A DNA stretch of 64,000 bases from Ramlibacter albus (GCF_014297445.1 NZ_JACORU010000005.1:248001-312000); one strand, 5' to 3'; counted from the first letter of the stretch, positions 34,690 through 43,365 are shown. Program-made: numbers and translations. Notes: generated by a model from the letters alone, not told the origin.

Positions 34690-35933
34690 AGACGCTCGCG
34701 CTGGCCTTCCGCTACCTCTGGTCACGGCCGATCGCAGCGGTGCTCAACCTGCTGCTCCTCACGCTCGGGCTCGCGTCGATAACGTTCGTGCTGCTCGTCG
34801 GCTCGCAGGTGAGCCGGTCGTTCGAGCGCGACCTCGCAGGCATCGACGCGGTGATCGGCGCCAAGGGCAGCCCGATGCAGCTGATCCTCTCCGGCGTGTT
34901 CCACATCGACGTGCCCACGGGTAACGTGAAGCTGGAAGAAGTGGAGCGCGTCGCCAAAATGCCGCAGATCGCGCAGGTCATTCCGCTCAGCCTCGGCGAC
35001 AGCTACCGCGGGTTCCGCATCGTCGGCACCACGCCCGCGTACATGGAGCACTACCGCGTCCGCGTGGCGGCAGGCACCGCGTGGCGCGAACCGATGGAAG
35101 CGGTGGCGGGCGCCGAGGTCGCGCACACGCTCGGCGTGAAGCCCGGCGACAGCTTCGCGGGCAGCCACGGCCTGGCCGGCGCGGGCGACAAGCACGCCGA
35201 CAAGCCGTACCGCATCACGGGCGTGCTCGCCGCCTGCGGCTGCGTGGTGGACCGGCTCGTGCTCACCTCCACCGAGTCCGTCTGGCACATCCACGAGATG
35301 CCCGGCGCGAAGAAGCCCACGCCGCAGCCCGCCACGCACAAGGACCACGGCAAGGACAAGGACGCCCACGACAGCGACCACGACGACGACCGCGAAGTGA
35401 CCGTCGCCCTTGTCAAGTACAGGACCCCGCTGGCGGCAGCCACCTTCCCGCGCTTCATCAACAGCCAGACCGGCATGCAGGCCGCCGCGCCCGCGGTGGA
35501 GGTGACGCGGCTGCTGCGCATGCTGGGGGTAGGGCGGGAAGTGCTGCAGGGCGTCGGCGCCGTGCTGCTGCTCAGTGCCGCGCTGTCGGTTTTCGTCGCG
35601 TTGTGGAACGCCGTGCGCGAACGCCGCGCGGACCTCGCCATGCTGCGCATGCTGGGGGCGACGCCGGCCAAGGTGGCGGCGCTGCTGGTGTGCGAGGCGT
35701 TGTGGCTGGCGGTTCTGGCGTCGGTGATCGGCCTCGGGCTGGGCCACCTCCTCACGGAAGCCGTCGGCACGATCCTGCAGGCGCAGCAGTCGCTGCCCGT
35801 TTCCGGGGCCGTGTGGGTGCGGGACGAAGCCTGGATCCCGGCGCTCGCGCTAGCGGTGGCGGCCCTTGCGGCCGCCATACCGGCCGTCAGCGCCTACCGG
35901 GTCGACGTGGCCCACCTGTTGAACAGCCGCTGA
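34686..35933 (+). CDS. FtsX/MacB-like ABC permease with His/Asp-rich loop
   Basis: A 415-residue permease with one N-terminal TM (L-N-L-L-L-L-T-L-G-L-A-S-I-T-F-V-L-L-V), a periplasmic MacB-type core, then three C-terminal TMs of the FtsX domain (V-L-L-L-S-A-A-L-S-V-F-V-A-L; A-V-L-A-S-V-I-G-L-G-L-G; the last near the end). The periplasmic domain carries a striking acidic His run at about residues 218-239 (H-K-D-H-G-K-D-K-D-A-H-D-S-D-H-D-D-D), which looks like a metal-binding loop, and a C-G-C pair before it. Works with the ATPase before it. Zinc handling is inferred from the loop and the neighbours. Confidence 0.87.
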   Translation: MKTLALAFRYLWSRPIAAVLNLLLLTLGLASITFVLLVGSQVSRSFERDLAGIDAVIGAKGSPMQLILSGVFHIDVPTGNVKLEEVERVAKMPQIAQVIPLSLGDSYRGFRIVGTTPAYMEHYRVRVAAGTAWREPMEAVAGAEVAHTLGVKPGDSFAGSHGLAGAGDKHADKPYRITGVLAACGCVVDRLVLTSTESVWHIHEMPGAKKPTPQPATHKDHGKDKDAHDSDHDDDREVTVALVKYRTPLAAATFPRFINSQTGMQAAAPAVEVTRLLRMLGVGREVLQGVGAVLLLSAALSVFVALWNAVRERRADLAMLRMLGATPAKVAALLVCEALWLAVLASVIGLGLGHLLTEAVGTILQAQQSLPVSGAVWVRDEAWIPALALAVAALAAAIPAVSAYRVDVAHLLNSR

Positions 35934-35975
35934 CGGGTGCAAAATACGGCGTCCAACGCCGCGAGGTCGAACCCG

Positions 35976-36464
35976 ATGAAGTACGCAGCCCTCCTGCTTG
36001 CCGCCGCCCTGGCCCTGGCCGCCCACGCCCAGCAGGGCGCGATCCCGCAAGGCACCGGCCCCGGGGTGCACAGCCCCAACAGCCCGTTCGCGCCGCTGCC
36101 CGAGCGCAAGGACGTGCTCTCGTGGGCGATGCTGTCCGCCATCTCCACCAAGGCCGACAAGAACAAGATCGTGCCCGTCTTCGGCAAGGAGCAGCTCGCG
36201 CTGAACCAGCGCAAGCAGCGCGTGCAGGGCTTCATGATGCCGCTGGAGCCCGGCGAGAAGCAGAGCCACTTCCTCCTGAGCTCCGTGCCGCTCACGTGCC
36301 AGTTCTGCACGCCGGGCGGGCCCGAGAGCATGGTGGAAGTGCGCACGAAGGAACCCGTGAAGTACACCCTGGACCCGGTGACGGTGGAGGGCACCTTCGC
36401 GGTCCTGAACGACGACCCCTACGGCCTTTACTACCGCGTCGTCGACGCCGTGCCCGTCAAGTAA
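35976..36464 (+). CDS. DUF3299 exported protein (ZrgD-like)
   Basis: A 162-residue protein with a Sec signal (M-K-Y-A-A-L-L-L-A-A-A-L-A-L-A-A-H-A-Q) starting at ATG 35976. The mature part shows the DUF3299 pattern: V-Q-G-F-M-M-P-L-E-P-G-E-K-Q, then H-F-L-L-S-S-V-P and C-Q-F-C-T-P-G-G-P with a C-x-x-C. DUF3299 proteins accompany MacB-like ABC genes in zinc-responsive operons. The C-x-x-C may bind a metal or form a disulphide. It follows the permease gene by 42 bp. Confidence 0.82.
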   Translation: MKYAALLLAAALALAAHAQQGAIPQGTGPGVHSPNSPFAPLPERKDVLSWAMLSAISTKADKNKIVPVFGKEQLALNQRKQRVQGFMMPLEPGEKQSHFLLSSVPLTCQFCTPGGPESMVEVRTKEPVKYTLDPVTVEGTFAVLNDDPYGLYYRVVDAVPVK

Positions 36465-36467
36465 GGC

Positions 36468-36800
36468 ATGGCCCTGCGCCGCGTCCTCGCCCTCTGGCTG
36501 GCGATTGCGCTGCTGGCGGCGCAGTCGCTGGCATTCGTGCACGGCGTCGTGCACGCAGGGAAGTCGCAGGCGCAGGCGAGTGCCGTTTCCGCTTCGTGGG
36601 CAACCGCGCTCTTCGCAGGCCACGACGACGACTCCACCTGCCGCCTCTTCGATGCCGTCGGCCACGATGCCGCGCCGGTGCATGTGGCGTTGGTGCTGCC
36701 GCTGGCCATCCCCGCCTTCCTCTTCGCGCAGCTGCAAGGCGGCTGCGTGCATCGCTTCAGCGCGCTCTTCGAAGCGCGCGGCCCGCCTTCCGTCCGCTGA
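36468..36800 (+). CDS. Small membrane/exported protein in the zinc cluster, 110 aa
   Basis: The family is not certain. It has a hydrophobic N-terminus (L-A-L-W-L-A-I-A-L-L-A-A-Q-S-L-A-F-V-H-G) and a second hydrophobic stretch (V-A-L-V-L-P-L-A-I-P-A-F-L-F-A). Between them are His, Asp and Cys residues (G-H-D-D-D-S-T-C-R-L-F-D-A-V-G-H-D). This layout recalls DUF2946-like small proteins that neighbour copper or zinc TonB receptors. It starts 3 bp after the DUF3299 stop and ends 60 bp before the receptor gene, so it clearly belongs to the operon. Confidence 0.65.
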   Translation: MALRRVLALWLAIALLAAQSLAFVHGVVHAGKSQAQASAVSASWATALFAGHDDDSTCRLFDAVGHDAAPVHVALVLPLAIPAFLFAQLQGGCVHRFSALFEARGPPSVR

Positions 36801-36860
36801 ATCGCCCCTCCCGTGCGGCTGCTCATGGAGCGCCGCGTCCCGGCTTTTCTTCGGACGAAC

Positions 36861-38861
36861 ATGCACAACAGAAACCTTCGCGGCGCGATCGGCGCCGCCC
36901 TTGCCGCCGTTGCAGGCGGTGCGCTCGCGCAACCTGCGCTCCCCACCGTGACCGTCACCGGCAACCCGCTGGGCACCGGCGACGTCATCGCGCCCGTCAA
37001 CCAGCTCTCCGGCCCCGAGCTGCTGCTGCGCTCGCAGTCGACACTGGGCGAGACACTGGCCAACACGCCCGGTGTGTCCAGCACGTACTTCGGGCCGAAT
37101 GCGAGCCGGCCGGTGGTGCGCGGGCTCGACGGCGACCGCATCCGCGTGCTGAACAACGGCGGCGCGTCCACCGACGCGTCGAGCGTGAGCTACGACCATG
37201 CGGTGGCGACCGACCCGATCGCCGTCGAGCGCATCGAGGTGCTGCGCGGCCCGGCGGCGCTGCTGTATGGCGGCAATGCGATCGGCGGCGCGGTGAACGT
37301 GATCGACAACCGCATCCCGCGTGAAGCCATCCAGGGCGTGAGCGGCAAGGCCGACCTCGGCTGGGCGAGCGCGAACCACGAACGCAGCGCGGCGGCGCTC
37401 GTGGAAGGCGGCACGTCGAAGTTCGCGCTGCACGCGGACGCCTTCGACCGCAGCGGCGGCGACGTGCGCGTGCCGGTGGACCTGCCCTGCACGCGGCGCG
37501 GCGTGACGACAGTCGTGCGCCGCATGTGCAATTCCGCCGCGCACGCGAGTGGCGCGGCCGCGGGCGGCTCGCTGCTGTTCGACAAGGGCTACCTGGGCCT
37601 GTCCGCCAGGACCTATCGCAACGACTACGGGACGGTCGCGCAAGACGAAGTGACCATCGGCATGCGGTCGAACCGCTATGCGCTCGAAGGCGAGTTGCGC
37701 GGCCTTGGTGGCTGGCTGCAGTCCGCCAAGCTGCAGGCGGGCCACACCGACTACCGCCACACCGAGTTCGAGGCGGGTGTGCCCGGCACGGTGTTTCGCA
37801 ACAACGGCTCGGACCTTCGCGTGGAGCTGAAGCACGCGAAGCTGGGCGCGCTGGGCGGCGTGGTCGGTTTGCAGGCCGAAGGCAATCGCTTTTCGGCGGA
37901 TGGTGCGGAGGCCTTCGCGCCGTACAGCCGCACGCGCCAGCGCGCGATGTACGTTTACGAGGAGCTGGGGACAGGCTGGGGCAAGGTGTCGCTCGGCGGC
38001 CGCTACGAGCAGGTCGACGTGGACTCGCTGGGCCATCCCGCGCTGGCGCGTTTCGCGCCCGAGCAGCGCCGCTTCACGCCCGCGAGCATTGCGGCGGGCG
38101 CGCTGTGGCGGTTCGCGCCGCAGTGGGAATTCACCGCGAACCTCGCGCACAGCGAGCGCGCGCCCAAGGACTACGAGCTTTACGCCAACGGGCCGCACGT
38201 GGCTACCGGCGCATGGGAGATCGGCAACGCATCGGCGGGCATCGAGAAGTCGCTCAACGTCGATGCCGGCGTGCAGTGGAAGTCGGGCCACGACACCGTG
38301 CGCTTCAACGCTTTCCAGACGCGCTTCTCGAACTACATCGCGCTGCTCGGCACCGGCAACACCTTGCTCACCGACGACGGCGAACCGCTGCCCGAGTTCG
38401 CCTATACGCCGGTGCGCGCGCGCTTCCGCGGCGTGGAGCTCTCGGGCAACAAGCGCCTGCTCGAAGCAGGCACGGTGCTCGACCTGCAGTTGCGCGCCGA
38501 CGCCGTGCGCGCGACCAACCTCACCACCGGCGAGCCGCTGCCGCGCATCGCGCCGCTGCGCGTCGGAGCCACCCTCGTTGCTTCACGCGGACCCTGGGGC
38601 GCGCGGATCGGTTTCGACACGCATGCGCGGCAAGACCGCGTGCCCCCTGGTGACCGGCCGACTGCAGGCTACACGCTGTGGAACGCCGCGCTCACGTACC
38701 GCATGAACGCAGGCCCGGCTTCGCTGCTCTGGTACGCCCGCGTCGACAACGCCGGCGACCGCCTCGCCTATAGCGCAACGTCCATCCTCACGCAGACCGC
38801 GCCAGGCCGGGCGCCGCTGCCGGGGCGCAATCTGAAGCTGGGGCTGCAGGCAGGGTTCTAG
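36861..38861 (+). CDS. TonB-dependent receptor, ZnuD-like
   Basis: A 666-residue outer-membrane receptor with a signal peptide (G-A-A-L-A-A-V-A-G-G-A-L-A-Q). The plug domain holds L-G-E-T-L-A-N-T-P-G-V-S-S, R-P-V-V-R-G-L-D-G-D-R-I-R-V-L and V-E-R-I-E-V-L-R-G-P-A-A-L-L-Y-G-G; the barrel ends in F. An early loop has a Cys pair and a His (P-C-T-R-R-G and R-M-C-N-S-A-A-H-A), resembling the zinc-binding loop of neisserial ZnuD. ATG 36861 begins the signal. It is the last gene of the metal operon and would bring zinc, or possibly heme, across the outer membrane. Confidence 0.88.
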   Translation: MHNRNLRGAIGAALAAVAGGALAQPALPTVTVTGNPLGTGDVIAPVNQLSGPELLLRSQSTLGETLANTPGVSSTYFGPNASRPVVRGLDGDRIRVLNNGGASTDASSVSYDHAVATDPIAVERIEVLRGPAALLYGGNAIGGAVNVIDNRIPREAIQGVSGKADLGWASANHERSAAALVEGGTSKFALHADAFDRSGGDVRVPVDLPCTRRGVTTVVRRMCNSAAHASGAAAGGSLLFDKGYLGLSARTYRNDYGTVAQDEVTIGMRSNRYALEGELRGLGGWLQSAKLQAGHTDYRHTEFEAGVPGTVFRNNGSDLRVELKHAKLGALGGVVGLQAEGNRFSADGAEAFAPYSRTRQRAMYVYEELGTGWGKVSLGGRYEQVDVDSLGHPALARFAPEQRRFTPASIAAGALWRFAPQWEFTANLAHSERAPKDYELYANGPHVATGAWEIGNASAGIEKSLNVDAGVQWKSGHDTVRFNAFQTRFSNYIALLGTGNTLLTDDGEPLPEFAYTPVRARFRGVELSGNKRLLEAGTVLDLQLRADAVRATNLTTGEPLPRIAPLRVGATLVASRGPWGARIGFDTHARQDRVPPGDRPTAGYTLWNAALTYRMNAGPASLLWYARVDNAGDRLAYSATSILTQTAPGRAPLPGRNLKLGLQAGF

Positions 38862-39043
38862 CAGGCCGCATTGGTTTCCGCCGGAGCGTCTGTCTGTGGC
38901 GGAATTGGCGTCAGCACATAACCGTCCTCGGCTTCAACCAGGTAGACGGTCTTACCGATGCCAAGCTGGAACTTCTCCAGGAAATCCTGGGGCAGCACGA
39001 TTCCGAGTGCATCTCCAACTTCTGTCAGCTGTACTGTTTGCAT
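38858..39043 (-). CDS. AbrB/SpoVT/MazE-type DNA-binding protein (orphan antitoxin-like)
   Basis: A 61-residue swapped-hairpin AbrB protein: M-Q-T-V-Q-L-T-E-V-G-D-A-L-G-I-V-L-P-Q-D-F-L, then L-G-I-G-K-T-V-Y-L-V-E and Y-V-L-T-P-I. Such proteins are antitoxins that repress their own toxin operon, but no toxin-like ORF is adjacent on either side. AGGAGG precedes ATG 39043 at 5 bp, a very strong site. By eye the gene is less GC-rich than its neighbours, with more A/T third positions, which suggests transfer. The stop overlaps the TonB gene end by 4 bp. Confidence 0.78.
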   Translation of the reverse strand: MQTVQLTEVGDALGIVLPQDFLEKFQLGIGKTVYLVEAEDGYVLTPIPPQTDAPAETNAAC

Positions 39044-39084
39044 TGGGTCCTCCTCGATGTTCCGCAAGCCGCACTCGTCGATGA

Positions 39085-39720
39085 TCAGGGCGCGAGCCGG
39101 TCGCGCACCCAAGCGCCATTCACCAGCGAATACCGCAGCCGGTCATGCAACCGGCTCTTGCGCCCCTGCCAGAACTCCCAGCGGTCGGGCACGAGCCGGT
39201 AGCCGCCCCAGTGCGGCGGCCGCGGCGGGTTCAGCATGAACTGCGCGCTGTACTTCGCCGCGTTCGCCACGAGCACCGAGCGGCCGGAGATGGGCTGGCT
39301 CTGCGGGCTGGCCCAGGCGCCGATGCGCGAGTCGAGCGGGCGCGTGGCGAAGTACGCATCGCTTTCCTCCGTGCTCGTCTTCACCACCCGGCCCTCGATG
39401 CGCACCACGCGCTCGAGCTCCACCCAGTGGAACTGCAGCGCCGCATAGGGGTTGCCGGCGAGTTGCTGCCCCTTGCGGCTCTCGTAGTTGGTGTACCAGC
39501 AGATGCCGCGCTCGTCGTAGCCCTTGATGAGCACCACGCGCGTGCTCGGCCGCATGTCGCTGCCCACGGTGGCCAGCGTCATCGCGTTGGGCTCCGGCAG
39601 TTGCCCCGCAATGGCTTCCTGCAACCACTTCGCGAACTGCTGAAGCGGGTCGGCGTGCGATGCGTCTTCGCTGAGCTCGGCGCGCTCGTAGCTCTTTCGC
39701 AGCTGGGAAATGTCGGTCAT
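39085..39720 (-). CDS. pdxH: Pyridoxamine 5'-phosphate oxidase
   Basis: A 211-residue FMN flavoprotein that oxidises PNP or PMP to PLP, the last step of vitamin B6 synthesis and salvage. Marks: [28 protein letters not shown] for FMN binding, [33 protein letters not shown] and the C-terminal W-V-R-D-R-L-A-P. Full length (family about 210-220). Divergent from the nucleotidyltransferase gene, with 47 bp between the starts. Confidence 0.95.
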   Translation of the reverse strand: MTDISQLRKSYERAELSEDASHADPLQQFAKWLQEAIAGQLPEPNAMTLATVGSDMRPSTRVVLIKGYDERGICWYTNYESRKGQQLAGNPYAALQFHWVELERVVRIEGRVVKTSTEESDAYFATRPLDSRIGAWASPQSQPISGRSVLVANAAKYSAQFMLNPPRPPHWGGYRLVPDRWEFWQGRKSRLHDRLRYSLVNGAWVRDRLAP

Positions 39721-39767
39721 CGGCGGACTGTATCAAGCCCGGCGGCAACCGGCGTAAAGTGCGCGGC

Positions 39768-40307
39768 ATGGGGATGCCCACCGTCCTGGTCCTGGCCTCC
39801 GGCCGGGGAGAACGCTTCGTCGCCTCCGGCGGCACGGGTTCGAAACTGCAGGCCTTGCTCGCCGGCAAGCCGGTGCTCGAGCGCACGCTCGAGGCCGTGC
39901 GGGCGAGCGGGCTGCCGTGGCACCTCGAAGACGCGGGCCATCCGGGCATGGGTGATTCGATCGCCGCCGCGGTTGCGGCCACGCGGTCCGCCTACGGCTG
40001 GCTGGTGCTGCCGGGCGACCTGCCGCTGATCCGCCCCGACACGCTGGTGCAGGTGGCGAAGGCGATCGAAGACCACGTCGTCGTGCTGCCGGTCTATGGC
40101 GGGCAGCGCGGCCACCCCGTGGGTTTCAGCATCGAATGCCGCGATGCGCTGATGGGCCTTGCCGGCCCCGATGGCGCGGCGCACGTCGTGCGCGCCTATT
40201 CGAGGATGAAGCTCGCGTACCACCTGCAGGTGGATGACCCCGGCACTGTGGCCGATGTGGACACCGTCGCCGACCTCCAGGACGCGGAGCGTTTGCTCAG
40301 GTCCTGA
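39768..40307 (+). CDS. MobA/MocA-like nucleotidyltransferase
   Basis: A 179-residue GT-A-type nucleotidyltransferase. It starts V-L-V-L-A-S-G-R-G-E-R-F, a variant of the L-A-A-G-x-x-x-R signature, and has the metal motif V-L-P-G-D-L-P-L-I and R-G-H-P-V-G-F. MocA-type members make molybdopterin cytosine dinucleotide, so it may serve a molybdoenzyme, but no xdh/cox genes are nearby. ATG 39768 is used; GTG 39759 and ATG 39774 are alternatives. Its end overlaps sodC by 11 bp, convergent. Confidence 0.78.
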   Translation: MGMPTVLVLASGRGERFVASGGTGSKLQALLAGKPVLERTLEAVRASGLPWHLEDAGHPGMGDSIAAAVAATRSAYGWLVLPGDLPLIRPDTLVQVAKAIEDHVVVLPVYGGQRGHPVGFSIECRDALMGLAGPDGAAHVVRAYSRMKLAYHLQVDDPGTVADVDTVADLQDAERLLRS

Positions 40308-40815
40308 CGACCACGCCGCAGGACAGGCGCGGGCCCGAGTTGCCGGTGGGCTGCGTCTTGTAGTCGTCGGGGTCGCGGTGGACGATCACGCCCTTGCCGA
40401 CGACGTCGTTCGCACCGTCGCCGACGCGCAGCGCGGTGGTTTCGAAACTGAACCGTGCCGTGCCCGAAGCATCGGCCTTCAGCGAGGGCAGGTCGCCCGC
40501 GTGGTGCACGCCGGCGCCATGCTGGCCGTGCGCGGAGCCGGCGGGGTTGAAGTGGCCGCCGGTGCTCATGCCGTCGCCGCTGGAGCAGTCGCCCTTCTCG
40601 TGCACGTGGAAGCCGTGTTCCGCGTTGGGCTTCAGGCCGCTGACGGCGCCGCTCACGCGCACCTTGTCACCGACCTGCACGAACTCGATATTCCCCGACG
40701 CCGTGTTGCCGGTGGTGGCGTTCAGGCGCGCCGCCGCGCTGGGCCCGGTGGGTGTGGCGCAACCGGAGACGAGGGCCAGGCCCCCAAGGGCGACGAGGAC
40801 ACGGAACGCTCTCAT
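40297..40815 (-). CDS. sodC: Cu/Zn superoxide dismutase family lipoprotein
   Basis: A 172-residue periplasmic or membrane-bound SOD. The signal ends in lipobox L-V-S-G-C (Cys 19). Copper ligands are in G-F-H-V-H-E-K-G-D-C (two His; the Cys pairs with the C-terminal L-S-C-G) and in G-G-H-F-N-P; the zinc loop reads H-G-Q-H-G-A-G-V-H-H-A-G-D-L, and the late copper His is in V-I-V-H-R-D-P-D-D-Y. All key residues appear present, so it should be active against periplasmic superoxide. It lies 42 bp after the chaC stop on the same strand and may be co-transcribed. Confidence 0.92.
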   Translation of the reverse strand: MRAFRVLVALGGLALVSGCATPTGPSAAARLNATTGNTASGNIEFVQVGDKVRVSGAVSGLKPNAEHGFHVHEKGDCSSGDGMSTGGHFNPAGSAHGQHGAGVHHAGDLPSLKADASGTARFSFETTALRVGDGANDVVGKGVIVHRDPDDYKTQPTGNSGPRLSCGVVVRT

Positions 40816-40857
40816 GGATACTTCCTTGCGTGTTGTGGCGGTGCCGACTATACGGCG

Positions 40858-41454
40858 CTATCGCCCGGCCAGCTTCAGGAGTTTTTCGAGGTGCCGGTCG
40901 CGGATGTTGTGGCGCCGCAATTCTTCGAGCGTGCGGTGCGCGTAGTCCAGCGTCGTGCCGTAGATGCCTTGGGCTTCCTCGAAGATGCGGCGGTATTCGG
41001 CCTCGGTGAGCACGCCGGTGTGGCTGGGGCTCTTGCGCGACAGCGTGAAGGCCAGCGCGCGCACCGGCCCCTGCGGCGTCTGGCACGGCACCCACCTGGG
41101 GTCGTACACGGCCGTGACCATCTCGCGGCCCCACAGCCGCTCCAGCACGGCCGCGCCTTCGTGCCGGGGGATGCGGAACACCACGCCGCGGCAGCTGCCC
41201 CCCGAGAGCATGCCGAACACGAGGCCCGGCCGCTCGGGCGTGCCGCGGTTGATGCGGCTCCACATCTTCAGCGCGCGGTGCCAGCCGTGCACCAGCGCGA
41301 GCCGGCGCTCGGCGTAGTCGAAATCGGGGCGCCAGATGAGCGAGCCGTACCCGAAGATCCACATGTCCTCGTGCCCGCCCCATTCCTGCAGCGTCCTGTG
41401 AAGCATGGCCTGCGAATCGCGCTTCATGCGCCGGAACTCTACCGGAGCTGCCAT
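40858..41454 (-). CDS. chaC: Gamma-glutamylcyclotransferase, ChaC family
   Basis: A 198-residue ChaC-type glutathione-specific gamma-glutamylcyclotransferase, which cleaves glutathione to 5-oxoproline and Cys-Gly. The substrate loop W-I-F-G-Y-G-S-L-I-W is near the front, followed by R-R-L-A-L-V-H-G-W-H-R, G-T-P-E-R-P-G-L-V-F-G-M-L and the region with the catalytic Glu. ATG 41454 or ATG 41427 could be the start; neither has a strong ribosome site. It is divergent from edd, and the shared gap holds palindromes. The next minus-strand gene is sodC, so the pair is linked by thiol and oxidative stress. Confidence 0.88.
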   Translation of the reverse strand: MAAPVEFRRMKRDSQAMLHRTLQEWGGHEDMWIFGYGSLIWRPDFDYAERRLALVHGWHRALKMWSRINRGTPERPGLVFGMLSGGSCRGVVFRIPRHEGAAVLERLWGREMVTAVYDPRWVPCQTPQGPVRALAFTLSRKSPSHTGVLTEAEYRRIFEEAQGIYGTTLDYAHRTLEELRRHNIRDRHLEKLLKLAGR

Positions 41455-41472
41455 GCCCCTGTATTTTGGTAA

Positions 41473-41487
41473 CCGGGTCGTACCCGG
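41473..41487. promoter_or_regulatory. Palindrome CCGGGT-cgt-ACCCGG in the chaC-edd gap
   Basis: Perfect 6+6 inverted repeat with a 3-base spacer, just beyond GGTAAC. It lies 18 bp before the chaC start and 60 bp before edd. Possible operator for either gene. Confidence 0.45.
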
Positions 41488-41524
41488 GAAAACCCCCTGA
41501 CGGCGCCTTTCCGCAGTAGGATTT

Positions 41525-41539
41525 GGTAACTCAGTTACC
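41525..41539. promoter_or_regulatory. Palindrome GGTAAC-tca-GTTACC upstream of edd
   Basis: Perfect 6+6 inverted repeat ending 8 bp before the edd ATG, where a bound repressor would block transcription or ribosome entry. The GGTAAC word also occurs at 41468. The core resembles LacI-family gluconate-repressor sites of the GTTACC/GGTAAC type known from E. coli GntR; no such regulator gene is in this part of the window. Confidence 0.55.
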
Positions 41540-41547
41540 GGTTTTCG

Positions 41548-43365
41548 ATGAAACTGCATCCCACCCTCGCGGCCGTCACCGGCCGCATCCGCGAGCGCAG
41601 CGCGCCTGGGCGCTCGGCTTACCTGAAACGGCTGGACGCGGCCGCCGCGCGCGACCGCGGTGCCGACCGCATGGGCTGCGCGAACGTGGCCCACGCGTTC
41701 GCGGGCATCCCGCCCAACGACAAGTTCCGTGTGGTCGCGGAGCGTGCGCCCAACATCGGCATCGTGACGGCGTACAACGACATGCTGTCGGCGCACGCGC
41801 CTTACGAAGGCTTTCCCGCCGTCTTGAAAGACGAGGCCCGCAAGCTTGGCGCCACCGCGCAGGTCGCGGGCGGCGTGCCGGCGATGTGCGACGGCGTGAC
41901 GCAGGGCACGCCCGGCATGGAGCTGTCGCTCTTCTCGCGCGACACCATCGCCCTGGGCACGGCGGTGGCCCTGAGCCACGACGTGTTCGACGCCGCGCTG
42001 ATGCTGGGCATCTGCGACAAGATCGTGCCGGGCTTGCTGATCGGTGCGCTGCACTTCGGCCATTTGCCGACGGTGTTCGTGCCCGGCGGGCCGATGCCCT
42101 CGGGGCTGTCGAACAGCGAGAAGGCCAAGGTGCGCGAGAAAGCCGCGCAAGGGCTCGTGGGCCGCGCCGAGCTGCTCGAAGCCGAGTCGAAGGCGTATCA
42201 CACGCTGGGCACCTGCACCTTCTACGGCACGGCCAACAGCAACCAGATGCTGATGGAGGCGATGGGCCTGCACGTACCGGGCGCGGCGTTCATCAACCCG
42301 CAGGACGGGTTGCGCGAAGAGCTCACGCGCGAGTCCGTGCGTACGGCGCTGGGCATCCTGAAATCGAAACGCTATGCACCCATCGGGCACATCGTGGACG
42401 AGCGCTGCATCGTCAATGCGATGGCGGCGCTGCTGGCCACCGGCGGCTCGACCAACCACCTGATCCACTGGGTGGCGGTCGCGCGCTCGGCGGGCATCAC
42501 GATCGACTGGGACGATTTCTCCGCGCTCTCGGCCGTGGTGCCGCTGCTGGCGCGCGTGTACCCGAATGGTGAGGCGGACGTGAACGCGTTCCAGGCTGCG
42601 GGCGGGCCGGGCTACGTGATCCGCGAGCTGCTCGATGCGGGCCTGATGCACGAGGACGTGCTGACGGTGCGCGAAGGCGGCTTGCGCGAGTACACGCGCG
42701 TGCCGACGGCTGACCAGGGCCGGCTCGTGTGGCGCGACACCGGCGAGTCGGGCGACGACCACGTGCTGCGGCCGGCGCAGCAGCCTTTCAGTGCCACGGG
42801 CGGGCTCAAGTTGCTGACGGGCAACCTCGGCCGCAGCGTGATCAAGGTATCCGCCGTGCCCGAAGAGCGGCACATCGTCGAAGCGCCCGCGCGCGTGTTC
42901 GACGGGCAGGAGCAATTGCTGGCCGCCTTCAAGGCCGGCGAACTGGAACGCGACGTCGTGTGCGTCGTGCGCTGGCAAGGCCCGCGCGCCAACGGCATGC
43001 CGGAACTGCACAAGCTCACGCCGCCGCTGGCGGTGCTGCAGGGCAAGGGTTTTCGCGTCGCGCTCGTCACGGATGGCCGCATGAGCGGTGCGTCGGGCAA
43101 GGTGCCGGCTGCGATCCACGTGTCACCCGAGGCGGCATCGGGAGGGCCGCTGGCCAAGGTGCGCGATGGCGACGTCGTGCGGCTCGACGCGGTGGCCGGC
43201 ACGCTGCAGGTGCTGGTTGACGACGCGCAGTGGTCCGCTCGCGAAACGGTGGCGATGCCCGAGGCATTGCGCGAATCCAACGGCCACATGATCGGCCGCG
43301 AACTGTTTGCCGGCATGCGCCGCAATGCGCTCACGGCGGAGGAAGGGGCTTGCACATGGCTGTGA
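41548..43365 (+). CDS. edd: Phosphogluconate dehydratase
   Basis: A 605-residue iron-sulfur dehydratase of the IlvD/Edd family that turns 6-phosphogluconate into KDPG, the first Entner-Doudoroff step. Cluster Cys are in M-L-G-I-C-D-K-I (about 156) and [10 protein letters not shown] (about 223), with A-M-C-D-G-V-T-Q-G before them and G-R-M-S-G-A-S-G-K in the C-terminal domain. Length is typical (about 603-608). ATG 41548 follows the palindrome directly. It overlaps eda by 10 bp. The second family member at 51794 acts on a different, non-phosphorylated acid. Confidence 0.96.
   Translation: MKLHPTLAAVTGRIRERSAPGRSAYLKRLDAAAARDRGADRMGCANVAHAFAGIPPNDKFRVVAERAPNIGIVTAYNDMLSAHAPYEGFPAVLKDEARKLGATAQVAGGVPAMCDGVTQGTPGMELSLFSRDTIALGTAVALSHDVFDAALMLGICDKIVPGLLIGALHFGHLPTVFVPGGPMPSGLSNSEKAKVREKAAQGLVGRAELLEAESKAYHTLGTCTFYGTANSNQMLMEAMGLHVPGAAFINPQDGLREELTRESVRTALGILKSKRYAPIGHIVDERCIVNAMAALLATGGSTNHLIHWVAVARSAGITIDWDDFSALSAVVPLLARVYPNGEADVNAFQAAGGPGYVIRELLDAGLMHEDVLTVREGGLREYTRVPTADQGRLVWRDTGESGDDHVLRPAQQPFSATGGLKLLTGNLGRSVIKVSAVPEERHIVEAPARVFDGQEQLLAAFKAGELERDVVCVVRWQGPRANGMPELHKLTPPLAVLQGKGFRVALVTDGRMSGASGKVPAAIHVSPEAASGGPLAKVRDGDVVRLDAVAGTLQVLVDDAQWSARETVAMPEALRESNGHMIGRELFAGMRRNALTAEEGACTWL

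Noticed and set aside
35850..38291. Minus-strand frame of 813 codons opposite the DUF3299 and TonB genes
   Set aside because: A shadow of the TonB receptor gene; no homology or start signal.
40858..43119. Long minus-strand frame of 753 codons ending as chaC
   Set aside because: Only its last 198 codons are chaC. The upstream part runs antisense through edd and has no family features.
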